Positions 51,579 through 61,535 of a DNA stretch of 64,000 bases are shown here, in pieces. Where the stretch lies: positions 1 to 64,000 of the forward strand of contig CALAOT010000115.1 of the NCBI GenBank assembly GCA_937889545.1, in the 5' to 3' direction. Source of the DNA: an uncultured Opitutaceae bacterium. GTDB lineage: Bacteria > Verrucomicrobiota > Verrucomicrobiia > Opitutales > Opitutaceae. The translations under genes and the position numbers were made by a program. The notes below the pieces were generated by a model, which worked only from the letters and a program-made list of their open reading frames with translations, made no database searches and had not been told where the DNA came from. Each line of letters starts with the position of its first letter. The first letter of the stretch is position 1.

Positions 51579-54098
51579 TCAGGGCGCCACGCCTGTGGCG
51601 GCGGGAGGCGTCTTTTGCTTGAAATTGAGGACTTCCCCGTCGCGGCCGACCATGACCGATTCGCCCTCCTTCACCTCGCCGCGCAGGATGGCCTCGGCCA
51701 GCGGATCCTCGAGGTAGTGCTCGACGGCCCTTCTGAGCGGCCGCGCGCCATATTTCTCGTCGTACCCCTTCTCGATCAGCATCTCCTTCGCCTCCGGCGT
51801 GATCTCGAGCATGATCTTACGGTCGACGAGCCTCTGGGCGAACTTACCGACCTCAAGGTCGACGATCGCCGCAATGTCATTCCTGTCCAGCGGCCTGAAG
51901 AACACGATGTCCGAGATCCGGTTGAGGAACTCCGGCCTGAACACGCGCTTGGCCTCCTCGAGCACCTTCTCGCGCATCTTCTCCGCGTCGTTGAAGCTCG
52001 ATGCCGCGGCGGCAAATCCCATGGATGTCTGCCGCTGCAGGAGCTGCGCGCCGACGTTGGAGGTCATGATGATGATCGTGTTCCGGAAATCGACGGTGCG
52101 GCCGAGCGAATCCGTCAGGCGTCCATCCTCGAGAATCTGCAGCAGTATCTGGAGAACGTCGGGATGGCCCTTCTCCACCTCATCGAAGAGGATGACCGCG
52201 TACGGCCTCCTGCGGATCGCCTCCGTCAGCTGGCCTCCCTCCTCGTATCCCACGTAGCCCGGGGGGGAGCCGATCAGCCGGGACACGGAGAACTTCTCCA
52301 TGTACTCGCTCATGTCGATCTGGATCAACGCCTCCTGCTTGCCGAACATCTGCGCGGCAAGCTGCTTCGCGGTCTCCGTCTTGCCGACGCCGGTTGGCCC
52401 GACGAAGAGGAACGACCCTATGGGCCTGCGCGGGTCCTTCAGGTCCGCCCGTGAACGGCGGAGCGCCCGGGCGATCGACCCGGCGGCGACGCCCTGCCCC
52501 ACCACGGTCTTCTGTATCTCCGCCTCGAGGTTGAGGAGCTTTTCGCTCTCCTTCTTCTCCATGCGGGAGAGGGGAATGCCCGTCCAGTCGGCGACGACCT
52601 GAATCATGAGGTCCTCGTCGATCGTGACCCTCTTCTCCTCGCGGGCCTTCTTCCACTGCTCGGTCGCCTGCTCGTGCTTCGCCCGGAGTTGCTTCTCCCG
52701 GTCGCGGAACTTGGCCGCCTCCTCAAAGTGCTGCTCGCTGATCGCCTTCTCCTTGAGGGCGCACACCTCCTCGATCTCCTTGGAGAGGCTTTCGATGTCC
52801 GGCGGCCTGTTGAGCGCAGTGATGCGCGCGCGCGAGCCCGACTCGTCCATCACGTCGATCGCCTTGTCGGGCAGGAAACGCCCCGTGATGTAGCGGTCGG
52901 ACAGCTTTACCGCCGATTCAAGAGCAAGGTCGGTGAAGACCACCTTGTGGTGATCCTCGTACTTTCCGCGGATGCCCTTAAGGATAGTGATCGTGTCGTC
53001 GACCGAGGGCGGCTCCACCTTGATCGACTGGAATCGGCGGTCGAGCGCGCTGTCCTTCTCGATGTACTTGCGGTACTCGTTGAGCGTCGTCGCGCCCACG
53101 CACTGGAGCTCGCCGCGCGAAAGCGCCGGCTTGAAGATGTTCGAGGCATCCATTGCGCCCTCGGCCGCGCCGGCGCCGACGATCGTGTGCAACTCGTCGA
53201 TGAAGAGGATGACGTTTCTCGCGCGCTTGATCTCGTCCATCACGGCCTTGATCCGCTCCTCGAACTGGCCGCGGTACTTCGTGCCCGCCACCATGAGGGC
53301 GAGGTCGAGCGTGACGACCTTCTTCTCGAACAGGATCTCGGGGACGTTGCCTGCCACGATCTCCTGGGCCAGGCCCTCGACGATCGCCGTCTTGCCGACC
53401 CCCGCCTCTCCTATCAGGACGGGATTGTTCTTCGTGCGCCGGCAAAGGATCTGGATGACGCGGCGAATCTCGGCCTTGCGCCCGACAACGGGGTCCATCT
53501 CGCCCTTGCGCGCGAGTTCGGTCAGATCCCTGCCGAACGCCTTGAGGGCCGGGGTCTTGACCTCCTTTTTCTCGTCGGACTGGCCGGCCGGCCTCTGGGG
53601 GGTGCCGGCCGCGGCCTCCTCGCCGCTGCCCTCCCCCCCTCCCGAGAACTGGGGGTCGAGCTCGCGCAGGATCTCGTTCCTGGTGCGCTCAATGTCCACA
53701 TCGAGCGACTTGAGCACCCGGGCCGCGACGCCCTCGCCCTCGCGCAGCAGGCCGAGCAGGATGTGCTCGGTGCCGACGTACGAGTGATTGAGCGCCTTGG
53801 CCTCCTTGCCCGCGAGCGCGAGAACCTTCTTCACGCGCGGCGTGTACGGAATGCTGCCCTGGGCCTTGGTCTCCTGCCCCGTCCCCACCTGCTTCTCCAC
53901 GGCGGCGCGAACCGTCTCCAGGTCGAGCCCCATCTTCTGGAGCACGCTCACGGCCACGCCCTGCCCCAACTTGATCAGGCCGAGCAGGATATGCTCGGTC
54001 CCGACGTAGTTGTGGTGGAAGCGGTCGGCCTCCTTGCGCGCCAGCGCCAGCACCTGCTGGGCACGGGGCGTGAAGTTGTTCATCGGTTCCTGGGACAT
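51579..54098 (-). CDS. clpC: ATP-dependent Clp protease ATPase subunit ClpC
   Basis: The 839-residue Hsp100 unfoldase feeds proteins to ClpP. It has a double Clp-N domain ([40 protein letters not shown]). AAA-1 has Walker A GEAGVGKT (near 215). A UVR-containing middle region follows ([17 protein letters not shown], near 445), then AAA-2 with Walker A GPTGVGKT (near 565). A ClpP-docking loop is likely at TSMGFAAA. The middle domain marks it as ClpC rather than ClpA, and ClpC is the partner of McsB-marked substrates. It is the last gene of mcsA-mcsB-clpC. A start at the second Met (MNNFTPRAQ) is possible. Confidence 0.95.
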   Translation of the reverse strand: MSQEPMNNFTPRAQQVLALARKEADRFHHNYVGTEHILLGLIKLGQGVAVSVLQKMGLDLETVRAAVEKQVGTGQETKAQGSIPYTPRVKKVLALAGKEAKALNHSYVGTEHILLGLLREGEGVAARVLKSLDVDIERTRNEILRELDPQFSGGGEGSGEEAAAGTPQRPAGQSDEKKEVKTPALKAFGRDLTELARKGEMDPVVGRKAEIRRVIQILCRRTKNNPVLIGEAGVGKTAIVEGLAQEIVAGNVPEILFEKKVVTLDLALMVAGTKYRGQFEERIKAVMDEIKRARNVILFIDELHTIVGAGAAEGAMDASNIFKPALSRGELQCVGATTLNEYRKYIEKDSALDRRFQSIKVEPPSVDDTITILKGIRGKYEDHHKVVFTDLALESAVKLSDRYITGRFLPDKAIDVMDESGSRARITALNRPPDIESLSKEIEEVCALKEKAISEQHFEEAAKFRDREKQLRAKHEQATEQWKKAREEKRVTIDEDLMIQVVADWTGIPLSRMEKKESEKLLNLEAEIQKTVVGQGVAAGSIARALRRSRADLKDPRRPIGSFLFVGPTGVGKTETAKQLAAQMFGKQEALIQIDMSEYMEKFSVSRLIGSPPGYVGYEEGGQLTEAIRRRPYAVILFDEVEKGHPDVLQILLQILEDGRLTDSLGRTVDFRNTIIIMTSNVGAQLLQRQTSMGFAAAASSFNDAEKMREKVLEEAKRVFRPEFLNRISDIVFFRPLDRNDIAAIVDLEVGKFAQRLVDRKIMLEITPEAKEMLIEKGYDEKYGARPLRRAVEHYLEDPLAEAILRGEVKEGESVMVGRDGEVLNFKQKTPPAATGVAP

Positions 54099-54116
54099 GG
54101 AGTTCGGGGCGGCGGG

Positions 54117-55208
54117 TCAGTTGTTGCCGTTTGCCGAGAGAGTGAAGTCGGGCCGGCCAAAATTGGCAAACTCGGAACGAAGCCTTTCTGCGCGCAGCAG
54201 ATCACGCTGCCCGGGTTCGAACTCGCCCTTCTGGGAGTGCTGCAGGTGCCCGGGCTGGGCCTCGATGAAGAGCCGGTCGGTCACGGAGCGCTTCGCGTCC
54301 GGGAACACGCCCAGGTCCACGCCGAGCCGGATGAGCGAAAGCAGGTTCATGGCTTCGCTGGAGCTGAGCACATGCCCGTTCTGTAGGATCCCGAAGGCGC
54401 GGCCGATCTTGTCGAAGAGCTTTCCCGCGTCCGCCTCGAGAAGCCGGGCGCGCGCGTTCATCTCGTGCTCGATGATGGACTGGAGGACCCCGGAGAGCCT
54501 CTTGAGAATCTCCTCCTCGGACTCGCCGAGCGTCGTCTGGTTCGAGATCTGGAAAATGCTTCCGCTCGCGTCCGAACCCTCTCCAAAGAGCCCGCGCACG
54601 ACCATCCCGAGCTGGTTGACCGCGCGGACGACCTTCTCCATCTGGTTCGCGATGACGAGCGCCGGAAGGTGCATCATGGCGGATGCGCGCATCGCGGTGC
54701 CCAGGTTCGTCGGGCAGGCGGTCAGGTAGCCGAGGTCGGGCAGGAACGCGAAATCAAGGGTCTCCTCGAGCGTCGAGTCCAGGTCGTCGATCGCGGCCCA
54801 GGCCTTCCGAAGCTGGAATCCGGCGCGCATCAGCTGGATCCTCAGGTGATCCTCCTCGTTGATCATCACCGAGATCGCCTGGTCCCTGCTGATCACGACA
54901 CCGCTTCCCTGCTTCGATCCACCCAGCTCGCGGCTGATCAGGTGGCGCTCGACAAGGATCCGCTTCTCGAGCTCCCCCAGTTCGCCCACGGTGACCGCCA
55001 GGCCGCGCTTCATGACCGGGGTCGCGGTGACCGCCGCGCGGCAGGCCTCGAGGATCTTCTCGCGCTGCGCGGGCTTCGCCCAGCCCGGGAACGGCTGGCC
55101 CGAGAGGTTCCGCGCAAGCCGGATCCGCGTCATGAGCACGATGGCCGACTTGCTGCTCGCCGAATCGGTCAATTCGGACGGCGTGTCGATTAGCGATGCG
55201 ATAGTCAT
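54117..55208 (-). CDS. mcsB: Protein arginine kinase McsB
   Basis: The 363-residue enzyme phosphorylates arginine side chains and so marks proteins for ClpC-ClpP. It belongs to the phosphagen-kinase fold. Nucleotide-contact arginines appear in IVLMTRIRLARNLSG. The INEEDHLRIQ loop and the signature CPTNLGTAMRAS near residue 175 are plain. The C-terminal domain includes SSSEAMNLLSLIRLGVDLG. The ATG at 55208 lies 4 bp after the mcsA stop, and clpC follows after 18 bp. Gene order matches the Firmicutes operon except that ctsR is missing. Confidence 0.94.
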   Translation of the reverse strand: MTIASLIDTPSELTDSASSKSAIVLMTRIRLARNLSGQPFPGWAKPAQREKILEACRAAVTATPVMKRGLAVTVGELGELEKRILVERHLISRELGGSKQGSGVVISRDQAISVMINEEDHLRIQLMRAGFQLRKAWAAIDDLDSTLEETLDFAFLPDLGYLTACPTNLGTAMRASAMMHLPALVIANQMEKVVRAVNQLGMVVRGLFGEGSDASGSIFQISNQTTLGESEEEILKRLSGVLQSIIEHEMNARARLLEADAGKLFDKIGRAFGILQNGHVLSSSEAMNLLSLIRLGVDLGVFPDAKRSVTDRLFIEAQPGHLQHSQKGEFEPGQRDLLRAERLRSEFANFGRPDFTLSANGNN

Positions 55209-55212
55209 AGGA

Positions 55213-55716
<504 letters not shown>

Positions 55717-55856
55717 GAATAGTCGCGTTTCCTATGCACTTAATGTGCCACGACTAGCCCCGATGGGCAAGCCGCGTGCGCAATCGGGCAACCTAGGCGC
55801 AAATCGGCCCAGATGAGCCCCCTGGAGCGCCATAGAGGCGCACCGGCCCGGCCGCT

Positions 55857-56723
55857 TCAAATCCGCGTGCCCTCCATGAGCACGCGCTTTCTGAATTCCA
55901 TGAGCATCTTGCGGGTGATCGGGCCGGGCCTGCCCGCGCCGATCGTCCGGCCGTCCAGCTTCACGACGGGGATGACCTCGGCCCCGGAGCCCGTGAGGAA
56001 ACACTCGTCCGAGCACCACAGATCGTAGCGGGTGAGATTGTCTTCGCGCGCCGGGATGCCGAGATCCCTCGCTATGTCGATGATGGCGCCGCGGGTCACG
56101 CCCCGGAGGGCGCCCTGTGACGCTGGGGGGGTCAACACCTCGCCCTTGCGGACAATGAAGACGTTGTCGGCCGTGGCCTCCGCGACGTAGCCCTGCTCGT
56201 TGAGCATGATCGCCTCAAGGGCCCCGAACTGCTTGGCCTCGATCTTGGCGAGAATGTTGTTCAGGTAGTTGAGCGACTTGACCGTGGCCGGCAACGCCCC
56301 CTGGCCAACCCGTCTCGTGGGGACGGTGACGATCGCGAGCCCGTTCTCGTAGTACTCGGGCGGGTAGAGGGAGATCCTGCTCGCGATCACGAAGTAGCAC
56401 GGCTTCGCGCAGAGCCAGGGCGCGAGGCCGAGGTCTCCCACGCCGCGGGTGATGACCAGGCGGATGTATCCGTCGGTGAGGCCGTTCACGCGGCATGTTT
56501 CGCACACCGCGTGGCTCCATTCGGCGCGCGTGAGCGGAAGGTCGAGCAGGATGGCCTTCGCCGAGTTCTCGAAGCGCTCCAGGTGCTCTTCCAGGCGGAA
56601 CACGTTGCCGCCGTAGAGCCGGATCCCCTCAAACACGCCGTCCCCGTAAAGCAGCCCGTGGTCGAAGACCGACACCTTGGCGTCGGCCTCGTCCACAAAC
56701 CTGCCATCGAGATAGATCTTCAT
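55857..56723 (-). CDS. ilvE: Branched-chain amino acid aminotransferase
   Basis: The 288-residue class IV PLP enzyme makes or degrades leucine, isoleucine and valine. It begins MKIYLDGRFVDEADAKVSVF then DHGLLYGDGVFEGIR. The PLP-binding Lys lies in TVKSLNYLNNILAK near residue 150. The class signature EATADNVFIVRKGEVLTPP follows, with TGSGAEVIPV near the end. D-amino acid transaminase or aminodeoxychorismate lyase are less likely alternatives. A role in leucine synthesis would fit the leuCD genes 9 kb away. Confidence 0.9.
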   Translation of the reverse strand: MKIYLDGRFVDEADAKVSVFDHGLLYGDGVFEGIRLYGGNVFRLEEHLERFENSAKAILLDLPLTRAEWSHAVCETCRVNGLTDGYIRLVITRGVGDLGLAPWLCAKPCYFVIASRISLYPPEYYENGLAIVTVPTRRVGQGALPATVKSLNYLNNILAKIEAKQFGALEAIMLNEQGYVAEATADNVFIVRKGEVLTPPASQGALRGVTRGAIIDIARDLGIPAREDNLTRYDLWCSDECFLTGSGAEVIPVVKLDGRTIGAGRPGPITRKMLMEFRKRVLMEGTRI

Positions 56724-56819
56724 GCTCCCATGCTACGATCCGCGCCAAAGTCTGTCGAGTCCCTTGAATCCTAAGCCAATGGAAATCCTCCGGATTCGGG
56801 CCCCGCGCAGCCTTCCGGG

Positions 56820-57371
56820 TCAAGGCGAGGAGGCCGCCTCCAGCTCGTGCAGCCTCGGCCCGACGAGGGCCCCCAGCCGCCCGCCCGCGGTGTAGACGAC
56901 CCATGCGAAGCCCGCGAGGGCCAGCAGCAGGATGACGGACGCCCAGCGGTGGCGGGACTCGAAGCGCTCGATCGACCTCATGTAGGCGCAGAGCCCGAGC
57001 ACCGCGGCGACGATGATGACCGCGTCGACGCTCGCCCGCTGCCAGTAGCTCCCGCCCAGGTGCAGCCACATGCCGAACTCGTCAAACGTGAGCGCCATCG
57101 CGATGCCATACGCCAGGGCCGTGATTTCCGCGACCCGTCCGCCCGGGCGGCGGAACACGCTGTATCCGCCGACGGCAGCCAGCAGAAAGATGCCGTAATT
57201 GAGGTGGTGGACGTGGGTCCCCTGGAGGAAGAAATACAGGTTCGGTATCTCGCGCGACATGATCATCACGACGAACGCCCGCGCGACGATGAAGGTCAGG
57301 ATGAAGCCGAACAGGGCCATCCGGGCCAGCTTGTGGACATTGACGTGCAGTGCGGGGTGTTCCGGAGTCAT
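56820..57371 (-). CDS. Conserved integral membrane protein of unknown function
   Basis: The 183-residue protein has about five membrane helices. A polar signature sits between helices: GTHVHHLNYGIFLL near residue 50 and LTFDEFGMWLHLGGSYWQR near residue 95. Both carry His, Asp and Glu residues that could bind metal. I remember similar small membrane proteins in other bacteria but no assigned function. No informative neighbour is present, since ilvE lies 96 bp downstream. Confidence 0.75.
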   Translation of the reverse strand: MTPEHPALHVNVHKLARMALFGFILTFIVARAFVVMIMSREIPNLYFFLQGTHVHHLNYGIFLLAAVGGYSVFRRPGGRVAEITALAYGIAMALTFDEFGMWLHLGGSYWQRASVDAVIIVAAVLGLCAYMRSIERFESRHRWASVILLLALAGFAWVVYTAGGRLGALVGPRLHELEAASSP

Positions 57372-57518
57372 TGGGGCAGATCTGCTGAAGGGACAGGAAT
57401 GCCGGCGCGGGCGCCCCCCCGACGCGGAAGGGATCCGCTGATAGCAAGTGCGCGCCCGTCCGGAAGGGGCAAGCGTATTTGGAGCGCCGTCCGTGGCGCA
57501 CCCGCCCCCGCCGTTGGC

Positions 57519-58501
57519 CTACGCGGCGGGCTTTGCGGACCTCATCAGCCAAGCGAGGTCGGCCAAGATTCTCTGGGCGCCGCGGATTGGAGCCTCTTCC
57601 GGGTCAGGCGGGACCACGACTCGAAGGCCGAAGGCCCGCGAGACAAGGTCGGTCACGCCGGGCGTCCGCGCGTAAGGTCCGCATAGATGGAGCGGGGCAA
57701 TGGATGCATCGCGCCTCTTCGAGGCATCCAACGCGGCCATCGCATTGCGGCAGCGCCAATTCAGGCGAAAGGTGCAGAGCTGCGCAGAAAATCGCCGTTG
57801 CTCGCCGCCGCCACGGCGCTGCGGCCGGTCTCCAGTTCGCCGGCCCAAGCCTCCCAGCCGAGGATTTCAGATCCGGCAATTCCGCGCGCACGGAAGGCCT
57901 CGTGGATCGAATTGGGCTCCAGCGCGATTCCCCTGGTGGCCAGCGCATGGATCGCAAAATCCTCGATGAGGAGATCAACGCCTCCGGGCAGATCAAACGA
58001 CGCCACGATTCCATTGAGGCTTATGATTGCGAAGGAGCAGCAATCGCGATCGAGAACGAATACCCCGTTGAACGCCGGCTCGTCGATCGGCACCCCGGCC
58101 CCGATGGCTGCCGCCATCGCGGGGAGGATCGTGACGACCTTGCTGGCGCCGGCCTTCACAATTATGTCGCAAACGCCGCGCTTCTGCAGGTTTGACCAGA
58201 CGGCAAGCACCCGCGGGGGCAAGAGGCGAAAGCGGCTGTTCCGAGCCAAGACATACCTTAGAAAGGCGGTCGCAAGCTCGGGCTCCCCGAACCCCCCTTC
58301 GCGCGTCATTCGCGAGACCGTGAGGTTTCCCGGCTCCTTGCCCGGCATCCTCAGCGCCTCCTCCCCGGCCGCGAGCACCCTTCCGCCGCTGTGGGTCACA
58401 TACGCGGGAGTCGCGCTGACGGGGCCCTTCGGGCCGTTGGCCAGCCAGACTGTGTCGCCGCCCACGGCGATCGCCAGGTCGTTGCTCGCGAATAATGCCA
58501 C
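57519..58501 (-). pseudogene. Divergent MreB-like actin homolog with a frameshift
   Basis: Translation from GTG 58501 gives FASNDLAIAVGGDTVWLANG, GGRVLAAGEEALRMPGKEPG and AMAAAIGAGVPIDEPAFNG, the order of MreB phosphate loops and helices. It is strongly divergent: the usual DLGTANT is AVGGDTV. This frame stops at 57761 after SSAPFA. The neighbouring frame continues with the expected MreB C terminus (ASIAPLHLCGPYARTPGVTD, then FGLRVVVPPDPEEAPIRGAQR) to 57519. Adding one T at the CCTTTC near 57770 joins both into about 326 residues, the usual length. It is a recent frameshift, a programmed slip, or a base-call error. It lies 35 bp after lpdA. Confidence 0.7.
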
Positions 58502-58536
58502 AGCGCAGCCGCCAGGGTTCCGTGTTGCCGTGCGCG

Positions 58537-59934
58537 TCAGATGTGGATCGCCTCGCCGACGGCGGCGGCGGCGGCCTCCATGACGGCCTCGCTGAGCGTC
58601 GGGTGGGCGTGGATCGACCGGTGGATGTCCTCGGCCGTGGCCTCGAGCTCCATGGCGAGGCCGTACTCCGCAATGAGCTCGGTCGCCTCGGAGCCGATGA
58701 TGTGCGCTCCGTAGATCTCGCCCGTCTTCGCGTCGGTGATCACCTTGACAAAGCCCTCGGTCTCGGCCGAGGCCACGGCCTTGCCCGACGCCGTGAACGG
58801 GAACTTGCCCACCTTGATCTGGAAACCCTTCTCCCGCGCGGCCCTCTCCGTGAGGCCCGTGCTCGCGACCTGCGGCTGGCAGTACGTGCAGCCGGGGAAG
58901 TTCTTCACGCGGTTGGGCTTTCCGTGGCCGAACATGCCGTTGACCGCGTTGACCGCCTCGAAGGTCGCGACATGCGCGAGCCACGGGGGGCCGATGATGT
59001 CGCCCGCCCCGTAGATTCCCTTGATGCTCGTCTGGTAGTCGTCCCCCACCCTGAGGAAGTTCCTGTCGAGCTCGGGCTTGAGCGTCGAAGCGAGCACCCC
59101 GTCGAGATTGGCGACGACGCCGATAGCCGAGAGAACCACGTCTGCCTCCACCGTGGTCCTCGCGTCCCCGGCGACCAGGTCCGCCCGGACCGATTTCTTG
59201 CCGACGGAGAAGTTCTCGCACTTCGTCCCAACATGAAGGGTGATCCCCTGCCTCTCGAAGGCCCTGTGAAGGGCCTTGGAGACCTCATCATCCTCCAACG
59301 GCAGGATCTCCGGGAGCATCTCCACCAGGGTGACCTTAGACCCGAACGAGTTGTAGAAATAGGCGAACTCCACGCCGATCGCCCCTGCGCCAACGATCAG
59401 GATGGACCCCGGCAGCTCCCTTGAGGCCAGGGCCTCGCGCGAAGTCATGGCGCGGACCCCGTCAAATTCGAGGCCCGGGATCCTCCGCATCTTGCAGCCC
59501 GTGGCGATCAGGATGTTCTTCGCGCGGAAGAACTTCCCCTTGTGGTCGCCCTGCGTGATCGAGACCATCCCGGGCGCGTTCACCTGGCCCGCGCCCACGA
59601 AGTACTCCACCTTGTTCTTTCTGAAGAGGAATTCGACTCCCTTGGCCATCTGCCCGGCGACCGCGCGGGAGCGCTCCATCACCTTGGCGAAATCGAAGCC
59701 GACGTCCTTGGCGCTCAGGCCGTAGGCCTCGGCCTTCTTCATCTTCTGGAATAGTTCCGCGCTCTTGAGAAGGGCCTTGGTCGGGATGCAGCCCCAATTG
59801 AGGCAGGTTCCGCCGGCGCGCTCGAGCTCGATGCACGCCACCTTCCTGCCGAGCTGGCCGGCCCGGATGGCCCCGGCGTAGCCCGCGGGCCCGCCGCCGA
59901 TGACAATGAGGTCGTATTCCGTCGATTCCGGCAT
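58537..59934 (-). CDS. lpdA: Dihydrolipoyl dehydrogenase
   Basis: The 465-residue flavoenzyme reoxidises dihydrolipoamide in 2-oxoacid dehydrogenase or glycine cleavage complexes. It has the FAD loop YDLIVIGGGPAGYAGAIRAG, the redox disulfide GGTCLNWGCIPTKAL near residue 45, an NAD-binding GAGAIGVEFAYFY and the dimer-interface HAHPTLSEAVMEAA with the catalytic His. The ATG at 59934 gives the normal N terminus. No E1 or E2 genes are in the window. Confidence 0.96.
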   Translation of the reverse strand: MPESTEYDLIVIGGGPAGYAGAIRAGQLGRKVACIELERAGGTCLNWGCIPTKALLKSAELFQKMKKAEAYGLSAKDVGFDFAKVMERSRAVAGQMAKGVEFLFRKNKVEYFVGAGQVNAPGMVSITQGDHKGKFFRAKNILIATGCKMRRIPGLEFDGVRAMTSREALASRELPGSILIVGAGAIGVEFAYFYNSFGSKVTLVEMLPEILPLEDDEVSKALHRAFERQGITLHVGTKCENFSVGKKSVRADLVAGDARTTVEADVVLSAIGVVANLDGVLASTLKPELDRNFLRVGDDYQTSIKGIYGAGDIIGPPWLAHVATFEAVNAVNGMFGHGKPNRVKNFPGCTYCQPQVASTGLTERAAREKGFQIKVGKFPFTASGKAVASAETEGFVKVITDAKTGEIYGAHIIGSEATELIAEYGLAMELEATAEDIHRSIHAHPTLSEAVMEAAAAAVGEAIHI

Positions 59935-59968
59935 TGCGGCAACGTGCTTCCCCGGCAGCCTTCGGCAA

Positions 59969-60388
59969 CTAAATATCAATCACGTCGCCGCCCGAGCGCG
60001 GCGGCCCCGGCGGGCGCCCCCCCCGGCGCGCCGCCGTCGAGCGCGGGACCGCGCTCACGACGAAGTTGGTCGCGCTCAGGACCAGGGAGCCTCCCACGGC
60101 CGGCCAGAATCCCGTGACCGTGAATCCATCCACGAGGCGCCCGACAAACAGGAACAGGATGGCATTGATAACGACTATACCAAGCCCCATCGTTACGATG
60201 ATGAACGGCAACGTGAACAGCACCAGGATCGGCCTGAGGATGGCGTTGAAAAAGCTCAGGAGCACGACGACGGCGATCAGCGCCCCGACGTCGCTGCAAT
60301 GAATCCCCGGGATCAGGTGGGTCGCGATAACGACGCCCAATGCGAGCACCAGCCATCGCACGAGAAGATGGGCGAGCGGTGAGTTCAT
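59969..60388 (-). CDS. Small membrane protein of the phage holin family 4 / YvlD type
   Basis: The 139-residue protein has four hydrophobic helices and the family pattern LRPILVLFTLPFIIVTMGLG, IVVINAILFLFVG. The C-terminal tail is basic and Pro/Gly-rich. Despite the family name, such genes are mostly chromosomal and of unknown function; no phage genes surround it. Confidence 0.85.
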   Translation of the reverse strand: MNSPLAHLLVRWLVLALGVVIATHLIPGIHCSDVGALIAVVVLLSFFNAILRPILVLFTLPFIIVTMGLGIVVINAILFLFVGRLVDGFTVTGFWPAVGGSLVLSATNFVVSAVPRSTAARRGGRPPGPPRSGGDVIDI

Positions 60389-60425
60389 TGTTCATGCCAC
60401 TTTCCCCCGGCTGCGCTCACGGGCA

Positions 60426-61535
60426 ATGAAAATCACAGTCCTCCAGGACCATCTGCGCAGCGGGGGGACGGAAAGGCATTCCATTCTCCTGAGCCGGGAA
60501 TTCGGCGGACGAGGCCATGCCGCTAGGCTGGTCACGTTCCGCCCCGGCGGCCTGCTCGCCGGCACGGCCGGCGCCGAGCACCTCTCGCTGCAGCCCTTTG
60601 ACACAGGGATTGACTGGTTCGGACCGGGACTTCTGCGGACCGTCCTCGGCGCAGGCCCCGACATCGTCCTGTGCATGGGAAAGACCGCAAACTGCTTCGC
60701 CGGGCGCATCCAGCGCCGCGCGGCGGGCGGCGGCCTCCGGACGAAGGTCGTCGCAACCCTGCGCGCGGGCGGCCGGCTGCCCTGGTTCTACTACTCCTCG
60801 GTGCGCCGGGCGGCGCACCTTGTAACCAACAGCCGCGAGGCGGCCGAAGGGCTCGTGTCGCGTCATGGGCTCGACCCGGCCCGGGTGTCGGTGATCCGCA
60901 ATGCCCTAGTCTTCCCCGAATCACCCCCCGGCCGCGACGAGGAGCTGCGCGCCCGGCTCGGGGCCGGCCCGGCAGCGACGGTCCTCCTGTCGGTCGGCAT
61001 GTTCAGGCCGGAGAAGAACCAGCGGGCCCTGCTCGAGATCGCCGCCGGCCTGCCGGCGGGCTGGGACTGGAAGCTCTGGCTCGTGGGCGACGGCCCGGAG
61101 CGCGCCCGCTGCGAGCGGCTCGCCGCGCGCCTGGGGGTCGCCGGGCGGACCCGCTTCCTCGGATTCCAGCCCGACCCGGGCGCCTATTTCCGTGCCGCCG
61201 ACATCGGCGTTCACGCGTCGCGCGAGGAGGCGCTCTCGAACGCCCTGATCGAGGCGCAGTCCCACGGGCTCCCGGTGGTCGCATGCCGGGCGCTCGGCGT
61301 CGGGGAGTGCGTGGTCGAGGGCCGGACGGGATTCGTCGTCGCGCAGGGTGATTACGAGGGGTTCCGGGCCGCGCTCGCCGTCCTCGCGGCCGACACGCCG
61401 GGCGAGCGCGCCGGGCGCGCAGGCGAGGCGCGGGCATTCGTGCGCGGCGCCTTCGATCCCGGAAGGCAGGTGGGCGCCTATCTCGGGCTCTTTGAAACCC
61501 TCCTGAGGGACGCCGGTCCCGCCCCGCGCCCGTGA
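60426..61535 (+). CDS. GT4-family glycosyltransferase
   Basis: The 369-residue retaining glycosyltransferase has two Rossmann domains. The N-terminal acceptor-side loop is LQDHLRSGGTERHSILLS. The C-terminal donor domain shows LLSVGMFRPEKNQRALLE, LWLVGDGPERARCE, and the E-x7-E-like segment SREEALSNALIEAQSHGLPVV. It probably adds a sugar to an outer-surface glycan. The donor cannot be told from sequence. Its stop overlaps the GTG of the uvrA-like gene, which suggests co-transcription. Confidence 0.9.
   Translation: MKITVLQDHLRSGGTERHSILLSREFGGRGHAARLVTFRPGGLLAGTAGAEHLSLQPFDTGIDWFGPGLLRTVLGAGPDIVLCMGKTANCFAGRIQRRAAGGGLRTKVVATLRAGGRLPWFYYSSVRRAAHLVTNSREAAEGLVSRHGLDPARVSVIRNALVFPESPPGRDEELRARLGAGPAATVLLSVGMFRPEKNQRALLEIAAGLPAGWDWKLWLVGDGPERARCERLAARLGVAGRTRFLGFQPDPGAYFRAADIGVHASREEALSNALIEAQSHGLPVVACRALGVGECVVEGRTGFVVAQGDYEGFRAALAVLAADTPGERAGRAGEARAFVRGAFDPGRQVGAYLGLFETLLRDAGPAPRP

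Noticed and set aside
59969-60388. Prophage remnant based on a phage holin family name
   Set aside because: This family is common as a chromosomal membrane protein, and no other phage gene is nearby.
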